A DNA stretch of 36,433 nt, taken from assembly GCF_900411315.1 (NCBI RefSeq), contig NZ_LS990887.1:1010394-1046826 (forward strand), read 5' to 3'. This document shows, in pieces, positions 9,721 through 18,310 of the stretch; the first letter of the stretch is position 1; each line of letters begins with the position of its first letter. The position numbers and the translations under genes are program-made. Source of the DNA: Corynebacterium senegalense. Lineage in GTDB: Bacteria > Actinomycetota > Actinomycetes > Mycobacteriales > Mycobacteriaceae. A model generated the notes under the pieces. The model saw only the letters and a program-made list of their open reading frames with translations. It searched no databases and was not told the DNA's origin.

Positions 9721-10080
9721 AGCTCTCCTTCCTCGCTTCACCAGTGCAGCCGGAACCACCCCGCGCGGGGCACAATCATCCAGCAAGTTTACGCCCCGGC
9801 CCCCGCCGCGCGCGCACTACCGGCGAAAAAAGGGGCTGGGTGCTGCGCGCGGGCACCTGCGACAGAAATTCACCCACCTTTAACCTTCGGCAAAAGTCCA
9901 GGTAGAACGACGCGAATTCACAGGTATTACGCACGTTCAAGCTAGGCGTTACCGCGCCGATACCGGACGTTAACCCTGGTTCGGAACGATGCCTTCTCGG
10001 TGCTCCTCGCCCCAGGCGCGGACCCCACCGCCCAAGTCACACCCCGTGAACGTAGTTACGTGAATAAGGAGCCTTCATTC
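9721..10080. other. sigD-whcB divergent intergenic region
   Basis: A 360-bp gap that must hold the promoters of sigD (minus) and the WhiB gene (plus). The plus-strand gene has a good AAGGAG box at about 10066-10071. GCGTTACCGC near 9946-9955 reads GGTAACGC on the minus strand, which resembles a SigD-type -35 (GTAAC), but I see no matching -10 at the right distance. No RNA gene or open frame with family character is visible. Confidence 0.4.
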
Positions 10081-10395
10081 ATGTCTCAGCCTCATCAGCT
10101 TCCCGGACCCAACGCGGACTTCTGGGATTGGCAGCTCCACGGCGCGTGCCGCGGACAGGCATCTGAGGTTTTCTACCACCCGGACGGCGAGCGCGGCCGC
10201 GCCCGCGCCCAGCGCGAGAACCGCGCCAAGGCGATCTGCTACTCGTGCCCCGTCCTCACCCAGTGCCGCGACCACGCGCTGAAGGTGGCCGAGCCCTACG
10301 GGATCTGGGGCGGCATGAGCGAGTCCGAGCGCCAGGCGCTGCTGCGCGGCGGCTCCCGCGGCGGGATAAAGGTCGCGGCGGCCTCCTCCAGCTAG
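10081..10395 (+). CDS. WhiB-family iron-sulfur transcriptional regulator
   Basis: A 104-aa Wbl protein with the full four-cysteine cluster-binding set: Cys23, then Cys53-x2-Cys56-x5-Cys62. The tryptophan/glycine turn GIWGG follows, and the basic C-terminus is GGSRGGIKVA. Such proteins bind a [4Fe-4S] cluster and usually contact the primary sigma factor. The start at 10081 is set by AAGGAG nine bases upstream. Its position between sigD and groEL corresponds to whiB3 of mycobacteria and, from memory, whcB of C. glutamicum. It converges on groEL with a strong hairpin between them. Confidence 0.9.
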   Translation: MSQPHQLPGPNADFWDWQLHGACRGQASEVFYHPDGERGRARAQRENRAKAICYSCPVLTQCRDHALKVAEPYGIWGGMSESERQALLRGGSRGGIKVAAASSS

Positions 10396-10410
10396 GCTCC
10401 GCCACACAGA

Positions 10411-10452
10411 ACAAGGCCCTGGCCTCACGCTTGCGCGGGGCCAGGGCCTTGT
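10411..10452. terminator. Bidirectional terminator between whcB and groEL
   Basis: A perfect 14-bp stem (10411-10424 with 10439-10452) closes on a 14-nt loop. It lies between the stop codons of two convergent genes, and the stem ends in ACAAGG/CCTTGT, giving short A and T stretches on either strand. Confidence 0.8.
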
Positions 10453-10493
10453 CCGTGACCGGCTGGTGCCGGGCTGTGCCTAGCGGGCTGCCG

Positions 10494-12110
<1,617 letters not shown>

Positions 12111-12124
12111 CTAAGCCCCCTTAA

Positions 12125-12424
12125 TTACTTTTCGACGACGGCCAGCAGGTCGCGGGCGGAGAGGAGGAGGTACTCCTCGCCGTTGTACTTCAGCTCAGTC
12201 CCGCCGTACTTGGAGAACACGACGGTGTCGCCCTCCTTGACGTCGATGGCGACGCGGTTGCCGTTGTCGTCCAGGCGGCCCGGGCCCACGGCGATGACGA
12301 CGGCCTCCTGCGGCTTCTCGGCCGCGGAATCGGGGATGACCAGGCCGGAGGCGGTGGTGGTCTCGGCCTCGGCGATCTGGACGAGGACCTTGTCCTCGAG
12401 CGGCTTGATGTTGACGTTTGCCAT
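12125..12424 (-). CDS. 10-kDa co-chaperonin GroES
   Basis: Heptameric lid of the GroEL chamber, 99 aa, the usual length. It starts [16 protein letters not shown], has the mobile loop around [15 protein letters not shown] and ends [14 protein letters not shown]. The ATG at 12424 is preferred to the one at 12430 because of GAAAGG at a fitting distance. It is first in the groES-groEL operon, and a CIRCE operator overlaps its promoter about 100 bp upstream. Confidence 0.96.
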   Translation of the reverse strand: MANVNIKPLEDKVLVQIAEAETTTASGLVIPDSAAEKPQEAVVIAVGPGRLDDNGNRVAIDVKEGDTVVFSKYGGTELKYNGEEYLLLSARDLLAVVEK

Positions 12425-12525
12425 GATCAACGACCTTTCGTGATGTGTTGAGCCTTCTAAGATTCAGCGGTTTTTCGTGGGCGCAGCCGTCGTCGCGGGT
12501 GAACAACTGTGCTCTAAACAACCTG

Positions 12526-12552
12526 TTAGCACTCTACCCCCTCGAGTGCTAG
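12526..12552. promoter_or_regulatory. CIRCE operator (HrcA binding site)
   Basis: TTAGCACTC at 12526-12534, nine spacer bases, then GAGTGCTAG at 12544-12552. This is the canonical TTAGCACTC-N9-GAGTGCTAA inverted repeat with a single change in the last base. It overlaps the groES promoter, so HrcA repression with release on heat shock is expected. Confidence 0.93.
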
Positions 12553-12559
12553 ACAACAA
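12531..12559 (-). promoter_or_regulatory. groES promoter
   Basis: On the minus strand TTGTTG (12554-12559) and TAGAGT (12531-12536) are separated by exactly 17 bp, and both overlap the CIRCE element. This geometry fits HrcA blocking RNA polymerase. Confidence 0.65.
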
Positions 12560-12596
12560 CACCCGGGACACCCCGGCGGGCCCGTCCCGGCCGGCC

Positions 12597-13145
12597 CTAC
12601 TCGGACTGGTCGGCCTCCCCCGAAGCCTCCCCGTCGCGGTTCACCACCGCGTTGTGCCACAGCTCGTACTCCCCGGTCTCGTCGTCGCGGTAGTTCTCCA
12701 GCGCGCGGATGGCCTGCTCGAGGGCGTCGATGCTGCCCTCGCCGAGGTTTCCCCCCTCCCGCGCGGCGAAGATGACGGGCCCACGGATCGCGCGGGTCGG
12801 GTCGGCGAGGAAATCGGGGTTGGAGGTGTCGGCGGTGTTGCGCGCCATCGAGGCGATCGGGTTCGGCTCCTCGCCGGCGGCCGCTGCCCCGGCGTTGTAG
12901 AGCGCGCGGTAGCGCTCCCCCTCCTGCTCGAAGGCAGCCTCCGCCTCCTCCACCTCGGCCTCGACGCCGCCCGAGGCGAGGAGCTGGCGGGCCGCGGCGT
13001 CGTCGAAGATGATGCGCCGGTAGCTCAGGTCCGGCTGAACCAGGACGCCGAAGCGCCCCTGATCGGCGGTCGAGTCGGGGGTCGACCCGGGGGTCGCGTC
13101 GGCGGAGACGGAAGCGGTCGTGGCGTCGTGCTGCTCGTTGCTCAT
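12597..13145 (-). CDS. Conserved hypothetical protein between tsaD and groES
   Basis: An acidic, soluble 182-aa protein that I do not recognise. The N-terminal ~30 residues are Thr/Ser/Pro-rich (DATPGSTPDSTADQ) and probably disordered. The folded part begins at FGVLVQPDLSYRRIIFDDAA and has a long acidic helix (VEAEVEEAEAAFEQEGERYR). A second block is DFLADPTRAIRGPVIFAARE, and the C-terminal helical portion ends with DETGEYELWHNAVVNR. The ATG at 13145 follows GGAAAG twelve bases upstream; an alternative ATG at 13157 has it too close. It sits between a tsaD terminator hairpin and groES, so it is probably a separate unit. Confidence 0.7.
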   Translation of the reverse strand: MSNEQHDATTASVSADATPGSTPDSTADQGRFGVLVQPDLSYRRIIFDDAAARQLLASGGVEAEVEEAEAAFEQEGERYRALYNAGAAAAGEEPNPIASMARNTADTSNPDFLADPTRAIRGPVIFAAREGGNLGEGSIDALEQAIRALENYRDDETGEYELWHNAVVNRDGEASGEADQSE

Positions 13146-13229
13146 GGTGGGCGGCATCTTTCCGTGCGATGAATGGTTGCCCACTAACGCTATCCCGGAT
13201 TCAGCGAGTTGGCAGCGCGAGTGTGTCAT

Positions 13230-13247
13230 CCCGCTCACACGAGCGGG
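13230..13247. terminator. Hairpin overlapping the end of tsaD
   Basis: CCCGCTC-ACAC-GAGCGGG is a perfect 7-bp stem with a 4-nt loop. The tsaD stop codon (13235-13237) lies in the stem and loop. It could end the long alr-to-tsaD transcript, though no T tract follows. Confidence 0.45.
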
Positions 13248-14281
13248 GTTTCCACCTCGAGGGAGGGGTCCGTCGCGACCGAGAGCTCCGAGGCGGGCGC
13301 CCCCTCGTGGATGAGCTGGGCGGCCAGGGCTGCGATCATGACCCCGTTGTCGGTGCACAGCGCGAACCGCGGCACGCGCAGCTCGATGCCCTTGTCGGCG
13401 CAGCGCTGCGCGGCCAGCTCCCGCAGCCGCGAGTTGGCGGCCACCCCGCCGCCGAGCAGCAGGGTGCGCGCGCCGGTGTCCTCGCAGGCGAGGACGGCCT
13501 TGGCGGTGAGCACGTCGCACACCGCCTCCTGGAACGAGGCGCAGACGTCCTCGACGGAGATGACGCGGCCCTCGCGCTCGGCGGCCTCGACGTAGCGCGC
13601 CACCGCGGTCTTGAGCCCCGAGAAGGAAAAGTCGTAGCGGTGCTCGCCGCGCATGTCCTCCGCCTTGCTCAGCCCCCGGGGGAAGGCGATCGCCGCGCGG
13701 TCGCCGCGGGCGGCAAGCTTGTCGACGACCGGCCCGCCGGGATACCCCAGACCGAGCAGACGGGAGACCTTGTCGTAGGCCTCCCCGGCCGCGTCGTCGA
13801 GCGTCGAGCCGAGCTCGCGCATCGGCCGGCCCACCGCCTCGACCTCGAGCAGCTGCGTGTGCCCGCCCGAGACGAGCAGGGCCACGGAGTGCGGGAGCTC
13901 CTCCGCCCCGTCGAGGTTGGCCACCGCGACGTGGCCGCCGAGGTGGTTGACCCCGTAGAACGGCACGCCCCAGGCGGCCGCGTAGGCCTTCGCGGCCGAG
14001 GCGCCGACCAGCAGCGCCCCGGCCAGGCCGGGCCCGACCGTGGCGGCGACGGCGTCGGGCTTGTCCACGCCCGCCTGCTCCAGCGCGGCCGCGATGACCT
14101 GGGGCATCGCCTCCAGGTGGGCGCGCGAGGCGATCTCGGGCACGACGCCGCCGAAGCGGGCGTGCTCCTGCATGGAGGAGGCGACGGAGTCGGCGAGGAC
14201 CTCCATCCCGTCGTCGTCGTCAAGCCTGATCACGCCCACGCCCGTCTCGTCACAGGAGGATTCGATGCCGAGGATGATCAT
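13235..14281 (-). CDS. tRNA N6-adenosine threonylcarbamoyltransferase TsaD
   Basis: TsaD transfers the threonylcarbamoyl group from threonylcarbamoyl-AMP to A37 of ANN-decoding tRNAs, together with TsaB and TsaE. At 348 aa it is full length. It starts [17 protein letters not shown]; the metal-binding histidines are His113 and His117 in NHLGGHVAV, with SGGHTQLLE and the later [14 protein letters not shown]. The ATG at 14281 follows the rimI TAA directly (TAAATG), with AAGGGAG upstream. All three t6A partner genes are in this run, with rimI between tsaB and tsaD. Confidence 0.96.
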   Translation of the reverse strand: MIILGIESSCDETGVGVIRLDDDDGMEVLADSVASSMQEHARFGGVVPEIASRAHLEAMPQVIAAALEQAGVDKPDAVAATVGPGLAGALLVGASAAKAYAAAWGVPFYGVNHLGGHVAVANLDGAEELPHSVALLVSGGHTQLLEVEAVGRPMRELGSTLDDAAGEAYDKVSRLLGLGYPGGPVVDKLAARGDRAAIAFPRGLSKAEDMRGEHRYDFSFSGLKTAVARYVEAAEREGRVISVEDVCASFQEAVCDVLTAKAVLACEDTGARTLLLGGGVAANSRLRELAAQRCADKGIELRVPRFALCTDNGVMIAALAAQLIHEGAPASELSVATDPSLEVETPLV

Positions 14282-14770
14282 TTACGTCTCCCTTTCGCTT
14301 CGGCGGTGGCGCATCATCGAGTACGCGTCCGCGCCAGAGGGCTGGTAGTAGTTCTTGCGCACCGCGAGCTCGAAGAACCCGTAGCTCTTGTACATCCCGA
14401 CCGCCGGGGCGTTGTCGGTGCGCACCTCCAGGAACATCGGGCCGTCGAGCATGTCCGCGGCGTGGACGAGCTGGTCCATGAGGGCGCGGCCGATGCCCCG
14501 CCCCTGGAAGGCGGGGTCGACGCCGATGGTGTGGACCTCGAACTCGGGGTCGTCGCGGGGGCCGAGCATCGCCAGGCCGGCGTAGCCGACCAACGTCTCC
14601 TCCCCGTCGGGACCGTCCCCCTCGAAGGCGCCCACGTAGAAGGTGTAGGGCTGGGCGAACTCCGCGACGAACACGTCGCGCGACCACGGGTTGTCACCGG
14701 CGAACAGCTCCTGCTCGATCTCGGCGACGCGGGTGGCGTCGGAGAGCGTGAGCTCGCGCATCCTCATCAT
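14282..14770 (-). CDS. Ribosomal protein S18-alanine N-acetyltransferase RimI
   Basis: A GNAT-fold acetyltransferase of about 160 aa. It begins MRELTLSDATRVAEIEQELF, then WSRDVFVAEF, the acetyl-CoA loop VDPAFQGRGIGRALMDQL, and EVRTDNAPAVGMYKSYGF, typical of RimI. The start is uncertain because four ATG codons (14761, 14767, 14770, 14779) lie within 20 bases; 14770 has GAGG nine bases upstream. It lies a few bases after the tsaB stop and directly before tsaD, the usual arrangement in actinobacteria. Confidence 0.92.
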   Translation of the reverse strand: MMRMRELTLSDATRVAEIEQELFAGDNPWSRDVFVAEFAQPYTFYVGAFEGDGPDGEETLVGYAGLAMLGPRDDPEFEVHTIGVDPAFQGRGIGRALMDQLVHAADMLDGPMFLEVRTDNAPAVGMYKSYGFFELAVRKNYYQPSGADAYSMMRHRRSERET

Positions 14771-14781
14771 CTCACCCATCC

Positions 14782-15459
14782 TCAGCGCTTCTCCGACAAT
14801 CCGTCGAGGTCGACCTCCGGGATCGCGGCCGACCTCGGCTTCGCCGCCGGGGCCACCGCGTCCGGGCGGCGCAGGTAGTGGGGCACGAGCGGCGCGGGCG
14901 GCGCACCCAGATCGGCGGCCGCGACCAGGCCGGCCGCCCGGGGGGCGACGTAGGTGACCTCCCGGGCCCGAACCTCCAGCGCGGGGGCGAGGGACTCCGG
15001 CACGCTCACCACGTCCACCCCGCCGGCGGCGGGCACCGCGGACGGCGCGCACACGCCGGGCCCGTCGACGCGGGCGCCGTGCTCGTAGCGCGCCCAGTAC
15101 ACCTCGCGCCGGCGCGCGTCGGTGACGACGAGGCAGGAGGGGGCGTCGAGAAGCGCTGCGGCCGCGTCGTGCGTGACCACCCCGTGGACGGGCACCCCGA
15201 GGGCCTGGCCGAGGGCGGAGGCCGTAGCCATACCGACCCGCAGCCCGGTGAAGGGACCGGGGCCGCAGCCGACGACAATCGCCTCGACGTCCGGGAAGCC
15301 CAGGCCCGCCTCGGCGAGCAGACGTGTCACCGCGGGGACCAGCTCCTCGTTGTGCGCGCGCGTGCGCGTGACCGCCTCGGCCAGCGTGCGCCCGTCGGAG
15401 GAATCGACTACGCCCGCGATCAGGTCCGAGGTGGCCGTGTCGAGGGCGAGAACGATCAC
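14782..15459 (-). CDS. tRNA threonylcarbamoyladenosine biosynthesis protein TsaB
   Basis: TsaB is the non-catalytic partner of TsaD in t6A formation. This 225-aa copy begins MIVLALDTATSDLIAGVV and has the family signature GCGPGPFTGLRVGMATA. The C-terminal third is the usual variable extension. The GTG start at 15459 overlaps the stop of the upstream gene (GTGA), so translation is coupled. Confidence 0.93.
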   Translation of the reverse strand: MIVLALDTATSDLIAGVVDSSDGRTLAEAVTRTRAHNEELVPAVTRLLAEAGLGFPDVEAIVVGCGPGPFTGLRVGMATASALGQALGVPVHGVVTHDAAAALLDAPSCLVVTDARRREVYWARYEHGARVDGPGVCAPSAVPAAGGVDVVSVPESLAPALEVRAREVTYVAPRAAGLVAAADLGAPPAPLVPHYLRRPDAVAPAAKPRSAAIPEVDLDGLSEKR

Positions 15460-15962
15460 TGGGCGTTCGCCCCCAGGGTCCAGGTGCCGTCGCTGATGTA
15501 GAACGGCAGCGGCGCGTTGAGCGGGTAGGGCTGATCCATCGGAATCGTGCAGATGTCCACCGCGTTCAGGTCAACCTTGTCCAGGACGACGTCCGAGCCG
15601 TCGGCGGGCAGGAGCACGACGTAGCCGTACTTGCCGCCGAGGTCGACCTCGTTGGCGTCGATGCCCAGCTGGGCGATCTTGTCCTCGGCGAGCCCCTGCG
15701 GCTCGTTCGGGCACAGGGAGATGTAGCCGGCGTAGGTGGCGGCATCGTAGATCCGGGAGGGGTCCACGAGCTGGCCGACCACCGCGTCGCCCGACGCGGG
15801 CTCGCTGCTCAGCAGGCTCTGCTGCAGGGTGCCCGCGTGCCCCGACTGGACGCCGCTTTCCGCGCGCGTCTTCGGGATGAAGATCAGCGCGGCGAGGACG
15901 AGCAGCCAGGCCACCACTGCGAGGACGATCCAGCTGCGGTGCTTCTTGTTCAGCTTCAACAT
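15456..15962 (-). CDS. Membrane-anchored protein of unknown function within the tsaE-tsaB operon
   Basis: A 168-aa protein with a basic N-terminus (MLKLNKKHRSW) and one transmembrane helix at about residues 11-29. The rest should be outside the membrane and has two Cys (SLCPNEP and DICTIPM) that could form a disulfide. I do not recognise the family. It starts 11 bp after tsaE and ends overlapping the tsaB start by 4 bp, so it is co-translated with t6A genes although its location differs from that cytoplasmic pathway. The ribosome-binding site is weak, so read-through from tsaE is likely. Confidence 0.75.
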   Translation of the reverse strand: MLKLNKKHRSWIVLAVVAWLLVLAALIFIPKTRAESGVQSGHAGTLQQSLLSSEPASGDAVVGQLVDPSRIYDAATYAGYISLCPNEPQGLAEDKIAQLGIDANEVDLGGKYGYVVLLPADGSDVVLDKVDLNAVDICTIPMDQPYPLNAPLPFYISDGTWTLGANAQ

Positions 15963-15973
15963 GGTAGACAAGC

Positions 15974-16465
15974 CTACCGGCCCACCAGCTCCCACGAAAT
16001 GATGCGGGCCTCGGAGTCCGGGTCCGCCTCCGTAAGCGTCGTACGGTCGAGGGTGACCAGGAGGTAGGTTCCGGCGATCTGCTCGACGAGCCCGCCTCCC
16101 CACTCGGCCACCACGACCGCGTCGATCAGCTCGGTGTCCAGGTCGAGCGCGTCGAGCTCGCCGAGCGGATCGCCCGAGGAGCCCTCCCCCATCATCCGGT
16201 AGGCGTCCACGTGCACCAGCGCCGGGCCGCCCACGGCCGAGCGGTGCTCCCGGGCGATGACGAAGGTCGGGCTGGTCACCCGCCCCGACACCCCCAGGCC
16301 GGCGGCGATGCCCTGGGTGAGGGTCGTCTTCCCCGCCCCCAGCGGCCCGTCCAGGATGACAACGTCCCCCGCCTCGAGGGCCGCGCCCAGCTCCCGCCCC
16401 AGCTGGTTCGTCTCGGCGGCGGTTGCGCAGACTCTGCGACCGGCGGGCTCGAATCCGCCTCTCAC
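15974..16465 (-). CDS. tRNA threonylcarbamoyladenosine biosynthesis ATPase TsaE
   Basis: TsaE is the P-loop ATPase that drives TsaB-TsaD turnover. It is 163 aa from the GTG at 16465, which overlaps the alr stop (GTGA). The Walker A motif GPLGAGKTTLTQG lies near residue 45, followed by SPTFVIAREHR, LVHVDAYRM and VVVAEWGGG (Walker B-like with W). A shorter start near the CATAAETNQL segment is possible, but the coupling favours the GTG. Confidence 0.93.
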   Translation of the reverse strand: MRGGFEPAGRRVCATAAETNQLGRELGAALEAGDVVILDGPLGAGKTTLTQGIAAGLGVSGRVTSPTFVIAREHRSAVGGPALVHVDAYRMMGEGSSGDPLGELDALDLDTELIDAVVVAEWGGGLVEQIAGTYLLVTLDRTTLTEADPDSEARIISWELVGR

Positions 16466-17589
16466 TTCTCCCCCTCCCCGTCGGCGCCGGCGCCGGCTGC
16501 ACTGTCGCCACTGTCGCCACCGCCGCCGACGTACTCGCGGGCGGTGCGCCCAGCCGGCGAGCACACCACCTCGTAGTTGATCGTGCCCACCCGGGCCGCC
16601 AGCTCCGTGGCGCCGGGCCCGCCGGCGCCGAAGATGACCGCCTCGTCGCCCGGCGCGACCCCGCGCGGGTTCTCCCCCAGCCACACGATGAACTGGTCCA
16701 TGCACACCCTGCCCACCTGGGGGTAGCGCGCCCCCGCGATCCCCACCTCGAAGCGCTCCTGCCAGGCCCGGGGCAGGCCGTCGGCGTAGCCCGCCGAGAT
16801 CACCGCCGTGTACCCGTCGGCCGGGGCCTGCCACGTCAGGCCGTAGCTCACGCCCTCGCCCGCCGCGACGCGGCGCACCGCCAGCACGGTGGCCACCCAG
16901 GACATCGCGGGGCGCAGACCGTTGTCGGCGCCCTCGACCGGCTCGAGGCCGTACAGGGCGACGCCGACGCGCACCTGCTCGAAGCGCAGGTCGGGGCGCG
17001 TCAGCGTTGCCGGGGAGTTGGACAGGTGGTTCGTCTCCACCGCCAGGCCGTGGCCGCGCGCGCACTCGATGGCGCGGCGGAAGGTCGCCGCCTGCACGTC
17101 GTTGTAGTCTTGCCCCGGCTCGTCCGCGCGGGCCAGGTGGCTCATCACCCCGACCACGTCGAGACCCGCCCGCCGGGCGAAGGAGAACGCCTCGTCCCAG
17201 TCCTCCTCGTCGATGCCGGCGCGGTTCATCCCCGTGTCCACCTTGAGGTGCACCCGGGGGGCCGCGGGGGCGTCGGCAAGCGCGCGCAGGTGCGCGATGT
17301 TCGGGGCGGCGACCTCGATGCCCTCGGGGATGTCCTGGCCCGGCGCCCACAGCCACGCGAGCACCGGCAGGTCCGTCAGCGCGCGCACCGTTCGGGCTTC
17401 CTCGAAGGTGGCCACCGCAAAGGCGTCCGCGCCCGCGCGCTCCATGACCGGCACCACCCGCTCGACGCCGTGGTTGTAGGCGTCGGCCTTGACCACGCAC
17501 ATCAGACGCGCCCCACCGACCAGGTCCTTCATGGTGCGGGTGTTGTGGGCGATCGCGTCCAGGTCGATGCGGGTGGCAAGCAGGTTCAT
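16462..17589 (-). CDS. Alanine racemase
   Basis: Alr is the PLP enzyme that makes D-alanine for peptidoglycan. The TIM-barrel domain begins TRIDLDAIAHNTR with the PLP lysine Lys34 in VVKADAYNHG. The C-terminal beta domain contains the catalytic Tyr segment GEGVSYGLTW and the signature VGRVCMDQFIVW. The tail (GGGGDSGDSAAGAGADGEGEK region) is an extra low-complexity extension. Start at ATG 17589; on the minus strand TAAAGT ends seven bases before it, so a leaderless transcript is possible. It heads the alr-tsaE-(168 aa)-tsaB-rimI-tsaD operon. Confidence 0.95.
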   Translation of the reverse strand: MNLLATRIDLDAIAHNTRTMKDLVGGARLMCVVKADAYNHGVERVVPVMERAGADAFAVATFEEARTVRALTDLPVLAWLWAPGQDIPEGIEVAAPNIAHLRALADAPAAPRVHLKVDTGMNRAGIDEEDWDEAFSFARRAGLDVVGVMSHLARADEPGQDYNDVQAATFRRAIECARGHGLAVETNHLSNSPATLTRPDLRFEQVRVGVALYGLEPVEGADNGLRPAMSWVATVLAVRRVAAGEGVSYGLTWQAPADGYTAVISAGYADGLPRAWQERFEVGIAGARYPQVGRVCMDQFIVWLGENPRGVAPGDEAVIFGAGGPGATELAARVGTINYEVVCSPAGRTAREYVGGGGDSGDSAAGAGADGEGEK

Positions 17590-17631
17590 GCCCACAACTT
17601 TAGACCCGGGCGGCGGACTCGACGCCGCAGG

Positions 17632-18303
17632 CTACAGCAGGTGGAGCGTGCCCAGCAGGATGAGCAGGACCGCCACCGCCCACGTCGCGGCCATGGTCAC
17701 GGGCCGGGGGTTGGCGCGGGCGCGCTCGAAGGCGTGCCCGGCGAGGCTGTCGGGCCGGGCGCGCACCCACGCCACGAGCAGCGCGGTGAGCGTCGGCAGG
17801 CTGAGCGCCACCGTGGCGTAGAGGACGAGCGAGGTGTAGCGCACGACCGGCCCGATCCCCGCGGCGGAGAGCACCGCGAGGCCGCCGTAGAAGGGCACGG
17901 ACGTGGCGGACTGCACCACGCCGAGGACGAAGCCGGTGAGCACGGTCAGCGGGTTCGGGCTGCGCAGCGGGCCCATGATCCTCTCGACGAGCCCGGAGTT
18001 GTCTCCCCCGCGCAGCGCGAGCAGCCCCGTAATGACGCCGACGGCCACGAGCAGGATGCCGAAGATCGGCCCCTCGACGAAGTGCTGCACCACCGGCCCC
18101 AGGCCGTCGAAAATGACGAGCATGAGCAGCGCCAGGCTGGCCACCCCCAGCCAGTCCCCCGCGATGAGCAGCGCGGTGATCGGAGCATAGTTGCTTCTCG
18201 ACGCCACCCCGGCGCGCGGGGCGACGATGCCCACCGCCACGATCACCCCGATGAGCAGGAGGTTGATCGAGTCGACGAAGGCGAACGTGAGGGCGGTGAG
18301 CAC
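17632..18303 (-). CDS. Multi-pass membrane protein of unknown function
   Basis: A 223-aa hydrophobic protein with about six transmembrane segments, starting from a GTG at 18303 just after glmS. The layout (an acidic residue in FVDSINLLLIG in the first helix, a long middle loop with RGGDNSGLVERIMGP, paired helices after it) recalls GAP/Sap-type or LysE-like small exporters. I cannot assign a substrate or confirm the family. No clear ribosome-binding site precedes the GTG, which fits translation coupled to glmS seven bases upstream. Confidence 0.65.
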   Translation of the reverse strand: MLTALTFAFVDSINLLLIGVIVAVGIVAPRAGVASRSNYAPITALLIAGDWLGVASLALLMLVIFDGLGPVVQHFVEGPIFGILLVAVGVITGLLALRGGDNSGLVERIMGPLRSPNPLTVLTGFVLGVVQSATSVPFYGGLAVLSAAGIGPVVRYTSLVLYATVALSLPTLTALLVAWVRARPDSLAGHAFERARANPRPVTMAATWAVAVLLILLGTLHLL

Positions 18304-18310
18304 TGGGCTG

